64,000 bases of DNA from Platerodrilus igneus (taxonomy: Eukaryota > Arthropoda > Insecta > Coleoptera > Lycidae), in contig JARFIW010000593.1 in NCBI GenBank assembly GCA_036346225.1, forward strand, positions 1,568,506 to 1,632,505, written 5' to 3'. Made by a program: the position numbers and the translations under genes. This document shows, piece by piece, positions 13,101-23,054 of this stretch (positions are counted from its first letter, which is position 1; each line of letters begins with the position of its first letter). The notes under the pieces are model-generated. The model saw nothing but the letters and a program-made list of their open reading frames with translations, ran no database searches and had not been told where the DNA came from.

Positions 13101-14084
13101 CGCTCGTCTCTGATTTACACAATGCAACAGTACAGTGTGACAAAAGTTACAGCCCTTTAAATCTCGCGAATAAATACTTTATACCACAAACACTTTCCAT
13201 CCAAGAAAGCATCGAAACATAGAAATCTAAAGCCATACATGGAAAGTTTCCTCATAGTCTAGAAAATGCAGACAAAGAAGGTTCAGTGCGATGGCTAAAA
13301 GATGGCTTCCTTTTTGGCGAAACAGAAGGATTTATTCATGCAATCCAGGACCAAGTTATTGAGACTAACAATTATAAAAAATATGTTGAGAAGCATTTAG
13401 TTGAAGATCAATGTAGAATGTGTCACTACGCATCAGAAACCATTGATCATCTTACTTCCGGTTGCTCAATGTTGGCTAATACAGAATATCTTTCTAGACA
13501 TAATAAAACCACAAACATAATCCATCAAGCAATAGCAATCAAACACAAATTAATTACAGAAGAAAGGAAGCACCCTACTACAATTACAAACCTAAACCAA
13601 TATTGGAAAATCATCAATACAGATTGTATTATGACGTTCCAATACATTCAGATAAAACTGTTATAACAAATAGACCTGATATAGTACTGCATAACCTTCA
13701 AGATAAGACAGCGCTTATTATAGATATAACTCATTCAAATGATTATAATATCAACAAAGCTGAAGTCGAAAAAATTGCCAAATATATTCCACTTATAACC
13801 GAATACAGAAAAATATATAAACTAAAATCCATAGAAATTATACCTATAGTAATTACTGCAAATAAACTTATTAACAAACGCTTTTCAAAAAATATTACAA
13901 AATTACAATTAAACCCCAACATAATCAAACCAGCAGCTCAAAAATCAGTTGTTCTTGAAACATGCCGTATTATCCGCAGTGTTAAATATACCACATGCCG
14001 ATACAGAATAAAGTTTGCAAATAGCCCCTTAATTCTGTTACACCAGTTGAAAAATTACTGAGAAAAGAAAAAGATATAATAGTA
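10159..14084 (+). mobile_element. R2-superfamily (R4/Dong-like) LINE, copy 2, near full length
   Basis: The element starts directly after (TAA)n, has about 170 bases of leader and an ATG at 10328. It runs through an N-terminal DNA-binding-like region, RT, CCHC knuckle and restriction-like endonuclease to a stop at about 14061, then a short tail and a (TAA)n tract. Length (about 3.9 kb) and domain order fit a full-length single-ORF element. Frame breaks near 11065, 11440, 11627, 11950, 12230, 12550, 13222 and 13640 inactivate it. It is more complete than copy 1 and clearly related to it. Confidence 0.8.
10328..14061 (+). pseudogene. Single-ORF polyprotein of R4/Dong-like LINE: Myb-like, RT, CCHC, endonuclease
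   Basis: The ATG at 10328 opens a 245-codon frame. Residues about 120-195 resemble the Myb/trihelix-like domain of this element family (RYKW...DN...). A one-base shift at 11062 continues into the basic coiled region and the RLRRYNTSNKR stretch near 11527. RT blocks are WKAAGPDGI near 11801, NYRPITCL near 11980, GIFQDDTLSPLWFCL near 12378 and the catalytic YMDDLRLY at 12519. The knuckle C-x2-C-x8-H-x4-C is at 13412-13465. The nuclease signature RPD is at 13672-13680, with the next acidic residue (IIDI) near 13723. Multiple frame changes mean it cannot be translated whole, though the key catalytic residues survive in pieces. Confidence 0.8.
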
Positions 14085-14117
14085 ATAATACTAATAATAG
14101 TAATAATAATAATAATA
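14083..14117. repeat. (TAA)n tail of copy 2
   Basis: TAA/TAG units directly follow the 3' end of copy 2 and abut the CA/CG tract at 14118. Confidence 0.9.
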
Positions 14118-14165
14118 ACACACGCACATACACGCGCGCACACATACACACACACGTACGCATAT
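14118..14165. repeat. CA/CG simple repeat, resumption of the left tract
   Basis: Short cacacg/cgcgca/tacaca run. Its composition matches 1-412 and differs from both neighbours, consistent with being the far side of a microsatellite opened by the insertions between 430 and 14117. Confidence 0.8.
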
Positions 14166-14419
14166 TAGAGGAAGTAATGTGCAACACTTACTTCGCGGGT
14201 TGGTTTTCTGACTGTGTTTAGTTATTATTCAAGCTTACTATTATTTACTTTACTAATATTTTGTGTATGTCTTGGTTTGTGTTAATTTGCAAGATACGTT
14301 TAATTACAAATATTTTAAAATGTATATTTCAATTATAAGATAAGAGGGACCTGCTTAAGGCATTCCAAAGGCTTAATCCGCTACTGACTAAAGATCTTGT
14401 CTTGTTGGCCACCTGGCTT

Positions 14420-15190
14420 CTAAGTATAGTCCCTAAGGTATTTGGACATTCGACATTTTTCTTTAATACAAAATTCCGTGCTTTTCAGAAATTTTTTCTT
14501 CCTTTCCAGTAACATAGTTCTTTTAGTAGAATTTTGAAATGAAACAAATTTAACACAGTTGTTTCCTTCGATTCCAAAAGTAAAAGTCCTTGATCTACAA
14601 ATCCTTTCACAACCAATAAGAATTACGATTGACCTTTTGCTTTTTCCCAAGGGATCTTTTATGCCCGTTGACAAACCTCCAATAGCTGCTTGCCTAACAG
14701 TTTTAACTTTGGTAGCGTGCCAAACTTTATTTATAACTACCCTGCATCATCTAAGTTTTTGTCCAAATAATACACTTTGCGGTGCTCTTTACGTTATTGT
14801 CTTATTAATGATAAATAGTTTCTTCTTCAAAGAACAATTACACGCTTTTTAATCAACTCTGATCTTCTTGTTCTTTTATCAAAATTAAATCTACTTTTTT
14901 GCAGAATTTGATAAAGCGATGAGCGACTTAAGTTTGATAACAAACCGTCATTATTAATTTCACCTAACATCCTTTGAACAGTGGGCAACTCATTAGGCAA
15001 GTAGAAGGAGTGAACACCATCAAATAGCTACAATATCCATTTCGATAGGTTTTTGTAGATCATTGGGCACCTTTATGTTTTAATAGTTGTTGTAGTAACC
15101 GTCCTTTCAATTTCTTTGATGATATTCCATACAGTGCTTTGACCAATGCCAAGTTGTATTGCAGTGTACTTTACAGTTTCAGTTTTACTA
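14420..15190 (-). pseudogene. DDE transposase pseudogene (Tc1/mariner-superfamily-like, HTH plus catalytic fragment)
   Basis: Reading the minus strand from 15190, a helix-turn-helix block appears (TAIQLGIGQSTVWNIIKE, about 15164-15111). Then comes a second DNA-binding block (LPNELPTVQRMLGEINNDG... to RRSELIKKRVIVL, about 15000-14830). The catalytic part is degraded: YLDDAG stands where DETW-xxAG would be (near 14760), followed by LSTGIKDPLGKSKR (near 14674-14630), a conserved stretch of this transposase family. Stops interrupt it at 14830, about 14740 and 15070, and no third acidic residue is visible. The family recognition is from memory of related arthropod transposases; the exact superfamily is uncertain. 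Confidence 0.55.
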
Positions 15191-15770
15191 ATTGCTTCGA
15201 CATGTTCCAAATGTAAATTATATGCAATAAACTATTGACCAGTTTTGATTAGTTTTCCTTTAGGGTTTTTGCATGAATGCGTCAATAATCACCAACATAT
15301 ATTTCTTATTATTTACTGTTTACTTCTATCATCATAATACATACCTATACAGTACTGGAACACTTTGCTTTGATGTAGAAATAATACTACAGTGTTCTGA
15401 GAAGAATGGTTTTACAACAAATTTGAAGTAGTAATACAAAAAAAAGTGCGTATATCTATATTCCGTACAAGCGACTTTGAAAACGAAATGTAAGACACAG
15501 ACCACAAAGATAATACATATACATAACCTTATAATTCCATAGAATAAAATAATATAGAACGAATAAAATAAAATAGAATTGAATTGATTGGAATAAAACA
15601 TTTGGTAATGCTTTAACATTACTAAGATTTTCTGCATAAGTTAAAATAGTATGTATATGAAGCTCTAACTAATTATTTTATACGGTAAGTCCCGTTGTGG
15701 CTGTTACGGTTCATGTATCTAACATTAGTTTTGGTGAAAAATGGGGTAAATAGAAATTATTGAATATTTT
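15191..15770. other. AT-rich stretch without recognised gene
   Basis: Includes attcg/aataaaat-rich sequence near 15530-15600. I see no coding homology, RNA gene or terminal repeat. It may include the far end of the DDE transposon. Confidence 0.4.
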
Positions 15771-15773
15771 CAT

Positions 15774-16290
15774 CATCATTAGGTTTTCAGTCCTAGAACT
15801 GGTTGGACGCGTACCTTCATTGTTTCCTAGTCTGAACCAACCCACACATTTCCCTGAAATTTGCACAGTCTGCATTTATCACTATCTGTGTGCGAAAGTC
15901 TGATCTCGGTCTATCCCTGCTTCTCTTTTCCTATCTCTGCTTGTAGTATATCCCGTACTATTCCCCAGAAACACCTTAGAACGCATCCTGTTTTTCTATT
16001 TCTCCTATTTTTTCATTTTCCACAAATATCTTTATTCCTCTACTATTACTACAACCTATTTGCTATTAACTTTGTCTGACCATGCTACATTCTCATACAT
16101 CTGAAGCACAGCATTCCAGAGGACTTCTATCTCTTTCTGTCTGCTTTTCCTACTGCCCCTATTTCATAGATGTACTGTGCTGTGTTCCACACTATGTTTT
16201 GAACCGTTTTCTTCTTATATCTATGTTCGTTGTCTTTGAACATAGCTACTGTTCTCTCTTGTTTTATAGCCTTTATACTTATTATGGGAT
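15774..16290 (-). mobile_element. RTE-type LINE 3' fragment (copy A)
   Basis: The sequence is collinear with the RT C-terminal region of the RTE elements at 18370-19665 and 50195-54500, at visibly lower identity. The low-coordinate end starts with a catcatcatt run. On the minus strand this is a (TGA)n-like tail, a feature of RTE-clade 3' ends. Only about the last 170 codons remain and they are full of stops. Confidence 0.65.
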
Positions 16291-17610
16291 TTTATTTTAC
16301 GAGAATTTCCAGTAAGCGAATAGAGCCCACGGCAAGTTCTGATGGAAAATGGCCCAAAGTTGTGGAAATCTCAAAGGCAAAGCGGCTAGTCGAACTATAT
16401 GCTCTGGGTGGAACATGAGCTGTGGGTCGGGGTTGGATTGCGACCAAAAATATGAAGAATAAGGCGCCACCGTATTTTTCTATACAGAGAAGATCTTACT
16501 CAAGTCCCTTGTACAAGGCGAATGCGGAAACGTTTATTCTTTAACCGCTATACATTTTATTAAAGACAACATAATCCCTAAAGTTTCTTACCTTATGGCT
16601 CGACTTTGACCTTAGTACCTCACTGCTTCACCTGTGAACAGATTAAACAAAGAATAGCACTGTTTGTGCGCTTATACTCCAAATTTTTAAAATCCAATTC
16701 GAATCATCTTTCATTCATTCTAATTAAAAAGAATAGCCTTGTTCAAAATTATAAATCTATTCCTCTTGTATTCAATTAACGCGCTTTTTTTACAAAATAT
16801 CCTTTCATTTATTATATATTTTTGATTAAATTAATTTGTCAAAATTATTTACAAAGGCACTGGATATAATCAGTACCGTTCAAGTTAAATGTGGTTATGT
16901 CTGTAAGAAATATCTAGCCAAGTTTTATTAACAAATTGATTAAGCATAAAATTGCTTTCTAAACTGTTACTTACTGATAACAAAAATGTTGGTTTGGGTA
17001 GATCTACCATAACCTCACAATAAATAATTCCAGTTAGTTATTCATGAAATAGTAAACATAGAAGTTTAATTTCTAATTTTTTTTAAATAGAAGAATTTAC
17101 TTTCTCTATCACATAATGACATCTTCCGTAGTTTCAGTGAAGTAGTAAAAGATTTAGAAATGTAAAATTTACAGATTCCTATTGCTTAATATTGAAAAAT
17201 ATATTTATAGTCTGTCCTTGACCTATTTTGAAGTTTAAATAACTTGATTAAGCAAAAAATTATCTAATTGCTATGTCCATAGTTCAGCTAACATACGAAA
17301 ACAAATTTCTACATACCAGATGTCCGTCTGACAGAAAAATACCTGCTAGGCGTCTTGCGTCAGCATTAAAATAAAGAAATCTCCAATCCAGAACAAATAA
17401 TTTTGCTGCTTACTGAAGCTCCAAACTACTCGGCATCCATTTTAAGTAATTAAATCTCGCCAGATCCACACTCGAACAAAGCGTAAAATCCTATATTTTC
17501 TTCTTGTGCATTTAATTAAAATTACGTTAAACCAGGCTTCTGTTAACTAAAGGTTGTATGTTTTTTCCAAGCTAAACATTATTTCCAATTTTCACATTAT
17601 TACCAAGCTG
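16291..17610. other. Unassigned AT-rich sequence
   Basis: No coding homology, RNA gene or clear repeat recognised. The only open frame near the start (to 16418) is short and unsupported. Confidence 0.4.
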
Positions 17611-17842
17611 CATGTTAATTAAAGTTGCTTTACGTATAAATTAAAACTACGAATATTATCAAACGTTGCATGTTAATTTAAAGTTGCTTTACGTATAAAT
17701 TAAAACTACGAATATTATCAAACGTTGCATGTTAATTTAAAGTTGCATGTTAATTTAAAGTTGCTTTACGTATAAATTAAAACTACGAATATTATCAAAC
17801 GTTGCATGTTAATTTAAAGTTGCATGTTAATTTAAAGTTGCA
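17611..17842. repeat. Composite tandem repeat of about 59-bp and 18-bp modules
   Basis: A roughly 59-base module (catgttaattt, aaagttg, ctttacgtataaattaaaac, tacgaatattatcaaacgttg) occurs three times. It is joined by extra 18-base modules (catgttaatttaaagttg) inserted once after the second long copy and twice after the third. Copies are nearly identical, so the expansion looks recent. Confidence 0.9.
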
Positions 17843-18369
17843 CTGAAAATCTTTACTTAATATGGTTACAGAATCAAATTTTACTTACTGTTACCACGGC
17901 CCTTTAACCAAAAAAATTTCACGTCATCTACGAGCTGTTCCAGCAAGTGGACAATACAAAAGTGCTTTTCGAAGATGACATTCTCTCCTAAAACGACTTA
18001 AATCGTACGTGCTTCCAACACGAAAAAACTGCAAAAACCATTGTCCTCGGATTCAAGGAACAATTCGACTTGCTTTCACCACAGCTGTATTGGAAGTGTC
18101 TAGGTCAAGCGCGTTACCGCTCGGCAACAGGATTACCTTACAATTTCTTAACAGATGGAGCTCTAGGAATGATACTAAATGAAAAGTTTATTTGGTCACC
18201 GTATAAATTAAATTTTAATTTGAATTGAATGCTAATATTTTATTGGGCAATAGGTAATATTTATTTAGTGGATTGTGTAACATTATTATGCATTATATTG
18301 TTTATTATTAAATAAATAGATTAATTATATGAACACATCTAGATAGGAAATAAAATCGTTACAGTTTGA
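17843..18369. other. Unassigned sequence
   Basis: The 17890-18180 part is slightly less AT-rich and has short coding-like stretches on both strands, but I recognise no protein family. The rest is AT-rich. Confidence 0.35.
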
Positions 18370-19665
18370 TGCAGTTCGGTCACCTTATATTGTTTTACAG
18401 TTATATACCTTATTTCCCCGATATTGACTGGTATGTGAAGGGGGGTAAGCAGCCTTTGGCTGCCAAGTTCCCCAGCACCTGAAACTTTGTCAAATTAAAG
18501 GTTTTTCCAATTTATCCTTTCGCACAATCAACATTAGTTGAAAATATTTCACCACCAACACCTGTAGTTGTTTATGATAATCAACAGATTTAAGAGCACT
18601 TATTTTTTCGTCATTGGGTTTTACATCTTGAAACTGATTGGACTTGTAGCTCAGCTCATTTATGTTCTGAGGTAGCCTACACCGTTCCCTGCAATTCTCC
18701 CAACAGCCGATATACAACTCGATTCCTTCTATTGTTTTCTAATTATATGCCCCATTTCACTGACATTCAGTGGTATTTGAAGGGGGTTAAGCAGTCTGTG
18801 GCTGCCAAGATCCCCCAACACTAAGACATTTGCCGTACTAATAGTAAATCCTTTCGCACAATTAACATTAGTTTAGAGTATTACAAAACCAATACTTATA
18901 GTTGTTTATAATATTCACCATGTTTAAGTACAGTTATTAGTTTTGTCATTAGTTTTTCCATCGTGCGACTGGTTGGAAGCGTACCCCTATTGATTTCTAT
19001 TCTGAGCTAGCTTACACATTTCCCTGAATTCTCACAGCCTACATCTTTCACTATCTGTGTGCAGTAGTCTAACCTAGGTCTACCTTTGCTTCTCTTTGTT
19101 CCTATCTTTGCTTCTAATATATTCCGCGCTATTCCCTCATGTCTTAGTATGTGGCCTATCATTCTATCTCTCCTAATTTTTACTGTTTTCCACATAGTTC
19201 TTTTTTCCCCTACCATTTCTAGTACCTCTTTGTTCTTAACTTTGTCTGTCCATGGTATATTCATCATACGTCTGTAGCACCACATTTCAAAGGCTTCTAC
19301 CTTTTTCTTGTCCGCTTCTCCTACTGTCCAAGTTTCACAGCCATACAGTGCTGTGCACGACACATATGTTTTAAGCAATCCTTTCCTTGTTTCTATGTTT
19401 GTGGTCTTTGAACACAGTAGTTGCTTTTTCTTGTTAAATTTAGCACGACCCTGTGCTAATCTTTGTTTTATATCTTTGTGCTTTTCCCATTTTGCGTTAT
19501 TTGACTTCCTGGGTAGCAAAAATCCTTAACCTCTTGTGAGTTCCCGTTACCTATTTGCATTCTTGTTTTTAATTTATTTTCTCCTCTTTTGCATACTAGA
19601 ACTTTAGTTTTATTTTTGTTAATTTTCATACCATATCACTCCGTTAGAACTGAATATAGAACTTG
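18370..19665 (-). mobile_element. RTE-type LINE, 5'-truncated copy B
   Basis: This is a minus-strand fragment comprising the last 0.6 kb of coding sequence and about 0.6 kb of 3' sequence. It aligns by eye along its length with 50690-51960. Both carry the same duplicated 3' segment (tgaagggggttaagcagcctgtggctgcc at 18750-18830 and again at 18430-18480). The 5' end at about 19665 lies just after the KMKINKNKTKVLVCKRG block of the RT. Confidence 0.75.
19007..19519 (-). pseudogene. C-terminal end of an RTE-type reverse transcriptase
   Basis: The 170-codon open frame contains the post-RT region typical of RTE and related APE-type LINEs. ALYGCETWTV (about 19350-19320) is followed by MWCYRRMMNIPWTDKVKN, RRDRMIGHILRHEG and KGRPRLDY near the end. 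The palm domain with the FADD motif is missing because of 5' truncation, so it cannot act as a polymerase. Remains of the upstream frame (KTKVLVCKRG) lie at 19580-19625. Confidence 0.75.
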
Positions 19666-20637
19666 AATATTTTATTCTAAACAAATTTCATCCATTAGTT
19701 ACTTACATTTTATCAAAAAATAAAAAAAAAAATTCACTGTTTGTATACGAAAACACAGTTGCCGTAAAAACGCGATGAACATCAAATTACAAATGAAAAC
19801 AAATTTACATTAATGTAAGAAAATTGTAAATACTCGTAGGTACATATGCGCTAATTAGAATTTGACATAGTTCATAGTTTTCATGGCAACACCTATTTTG
19901 GATACAAAAGAAATCTTTTTCGTTTCCTTTTTAAAAAATCGTACAACATTTTGAGCAACTAATTAGTAAAATTTGTTAAGAATGATTCAAACCGAAGCAG
20001 AACCTACGGTATGATAAAATTCAAAATACCGCACATTTTATATAATTTAAGAACGATATATTTGTTGGATGTTACTTCAAATAAACTTTAAATTTGCAAT
20101 TAATCAAGTTATTTCTTAAAAGTATAAAATAATTGTTCTAAACACAGTTTAATTTCGCGTTTAAGTTAATTTCTTATATCCATTTAACATAACCAATTAG
20201 AAGTAACAGCAAATGCATGGTATATTTCATATATTACAAATACCTGCGATGAAAACACGTGACAGGTAGACCTTTTTTGATGGGTTGCCACAAGAAATTT
20301 ATTTATTTTAGCGACCGACCTGTATCGCAAAAACTAGTAAACGTTACTTCGTTGCCCGATATTACATAGCGCCACATCGGTAAATCTTAATCTGGTCACA
20401 AGAATTTTGTTATACTCCTTCTACCAACTTCTACTAATTTGGCTTAATAACAAGTTATCCTTTGCAATATTCATCGAATTTAAAATTTATGAGAAGCTAA
20501 AATAATGAATACCAGTTGGTGATATTTTTGTCACAGCATGATCCCAAAATCGTTGTTGGTAAGCAGTGTAAATCTGCCTCATGTTACAACCAATGAAATT
20601 GAGGATTTTTATTCTCTGTGTTTTCATCATTTTATAC
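19666..20637. other. Unassigned AT-rich sequence
   Basis: About 1 kb between the RTE fragment and the gypsy LTR. No gene, RNA or repeat structure recognised. Confidence 0.4.
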
Positions 20638-21136
20638 TGTAGCGGGCTACCACTAACGCGTTTCACCATATTAGAACAAGTAATAACAAAAGTCTTTATT
20701 ACTCACTATTCACAAATCTAATTAACAGTATATGTCTTATTTATAGATGTTTTCAGTCCAATTACAATGAAGCACTATCACACTAATGCTATTTACAAGC
20801 AATAATATCTTCTTAAACTAAATCCTTAACTATACATCTTCTTAACAACACTGAACACCACTATAATTTATTTATTACACTTTTGTCTATTTATGTACTA
20901 GCTGCGGTACAATGTGCACGTTTACATAACATAAATTTATATTTACTATAGGATTTTCAAAACTTAATGCCTAACTAGCTATACACGATATGATTTATAT
21001 ACGACATTTGGATATAGACTAACTAATGTACACTCATCACCGATCTTATATATTATATATGCCCTAAAATTAAATGGATGATTCATAGTCTGGTGTTTGG
21101 TCGAAGGTTCTAGACTTCTGTAGAATACACTTCGGT
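20638..21136 (-). repeat. 3' LTR of gypsy element 1
   Basis: Direct repeat of 24847-25316. Shared edge sequences on the plus strand are tagcgggctac at the low end and gtagaatacacttcggt at the high end. On the minus strand the LTR ends CCCGCTACA. It carries extra bases (around 20745-20780) absent from the other LTR. Confidence 0.9.
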
Positions 21137-21421
21137 CGTTACTCTCTTTTCCATCATCTGAACCTTAAAACTCAGTAAAGCCTCCCATAAATGTCCATAA
21201 CTAGGTTTCTGCCATGAAAAATTTTTGATGACCAGATAGTAAATATAATAATTTCCATCCTGAAGAACCAAGGCTTTTCATACAGTTAGTTGTTGTTGTA
21301 CTAGTCTATCCACACATACAACCTTTTTTTTGAAAACAACAGCTATTCCCCATAACATTTGCAGATCTTGAGCTACGCAATGTGCAAGGGAATACCCTTC
21401 TGGTGCTCTAAACAGATCTTG

Positions 21422-22560
21422 CTATTTTTCAACAACAACGCCAAATCTCGCCTTAGCAGAATCACCATACGCCTCCAAGAAACTCTCAAAAACTACATTT
21501 GGCTCACGATTAATAACTCTTCGAACACTATTTTCATTACTCGAGTCTTCCTGGTTGTTGCCAGCGTAAGATGTTAAACGGTCAAAGTGTACCACTTTTG
21601 GTTTACCACGGGGAGATTTTCTGATCCGGTACACTGCATCATTAATTCTTTTTAACACTTCGCACGGACCTTCCCATTGCCTTTGTAATTTTAGCGACAA
21701 TCTACACTTTCTTTGGGGATTATCAAACCACACTAAATCTCCAGATTCGTAATCACCTTCTTGTGCTCTCGTGTCATATTGTGATTTCATTCGATCGCTT
21801 GCCGCCTAGATATTCTTTCGAACGTTTTTGTGAATGCTATTTGATCTTTCACGAAGCGTGCTAACGTAATCTTCACCTGCGACCTCTTCTCCAGGTTTAA
21901 ACCCAAACTGAAAATCACATGGTATCCGCAATTCACGTCCTAAGATCACGCAAACGGGAGAGTATCCTGTGCTGTCATATACCGAAGATCGGTACGCCAG
22001 TAAGAACAAATGTAAATATTAGTCCCAGTCTTGTTGATGTTCAGAAACAACCTTGGCTAGGTATTTTCCTAACGTTCTGTTCATTCTTTCAACCATTCCA
22101 TCCGATTGAGGATGAAGCGGCGTGGTTTTAGTCTTCCTGAGCCCAAGATGCTTGCAGACGTTCTGAAACAATGCTGATTCGAAGTTCCGACCTTAATCGG
22201 AGTGTAATTTTAACGGAACTCCAAATGGACAGAACAACTTCCTTACTAGCACATCTGCAACCGTCTCGGCTTCTTGGTTATGTATTGCATGCGCCTCCAG
22301 CAATTTGGTAAAATAATCCATTGCAACCAAGATGTATGTATTTCCTTTCTCTGATTCAGAAAATGGACCAGCTACATCAATGGCCACCCACTCAAAAGGA
22401 TTTCCCACGTTATACTGCCTTATTGGGGCTTTTCGTTTTGTGACCAGGCCATTTCCATAAACACACAACTCACATTTCCGGCAGCACTCCTTCACATCTT
22501 CCTTGCAGGTCACCCAATAGAATCTTTTTCTCACCTTTTCGAGAGTTTTTTTTTGTCAAA
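21422..22560 (-). pseudogene. Integrase of gypsy element 1 (broken)
   Basis: The N-terminal zinc-binding end is visible (CRKCELC near 22480-22460). The catalytic core begins with IDVAGPFSESEKGN (first Asp) and continues to LHSD (second Asp, near 22200). The third acidic residue lies in PQSDGMVER near 22110-22087. The C-terminal domain (GDLVWF..., WEGPCEVLKRINDAVYRI, near 21745-21620) follows and the frame ends at 21422. A stop at 22193-22195 replaces the residue after the second Asp, and shifts occur near 22010 and 21800. Integrase joins element cDNA to the genome; all three acidic positions are preserved, but the frame is interrupted. Confidence 0.8.
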
Positions 22561-22797
22561 GTGCCCTCTGGAAATATCATCGTGCAAGTGCAGCAACACT
22601 TCCGGCACTCTGCTTCTCGGCACTATCACTTGAAGTTGTCCCTCAGTGCCATCTTCACACTCCAGGCGTCGTTTCAAGAGTCTATTTTCAATTACCAAGG
22701 AGTCTTACAGTGCCCAGTATCCCTTTAGGCTCCTATTTGAAATACTAATTTCCTCCCAAGCTGGTCGTTGTCCTTTACTTTTCCACTCAATAATACG

Positions 22798-23045
22798 TCA
22801 TAATTCGGCATCATTCTCCTGGTCTTCTCGTATTCTTTCTGGTTGCCAAGTATCATCAGTTACCGTCATTCTATGGATGACACTTATTTTCTCTTCCATC
22901 TTGGAGCATTGATTGCAGTCTACCGGACAAGGTTTTCTTGACAGAGCGTCTGCATTTCGATGGCTAGTTCTTACACGATGTTCTGAGTCAAAGTCATATT
23001 CCTGCTGCACAACTGGTTGCTTTTTGGTTGAGTACAGCATCTCTG
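22798..23045 (-). pseudogene. RNase H tail of gypsy pol, fused by deletion to gag
   Basis: The frame contains the end of the RNase H domain (EYDFDSEHRVRTSHRNADALSRKPC), the usual junction with the integrase zinc region, followed by a C-x2-C pair. Immediately upstream on the minus strand (23318-23050) the sequence is already gag. Protease, the RT palm and most of RNase H, normally well over 1.5 kb, are therefore missing. The junction lies near 23040-23100. Confidence 0.75.
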
Positions 23046-23054
23046 TATATGGTC

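Noticed and set aside
15332..15637. Minus-strand hydrophobic open frame as a membrane protein
   Set aside because: Phe/Tyr/Ile-rich translation of an AT-rich stretch; no family recognised and no supporting context.
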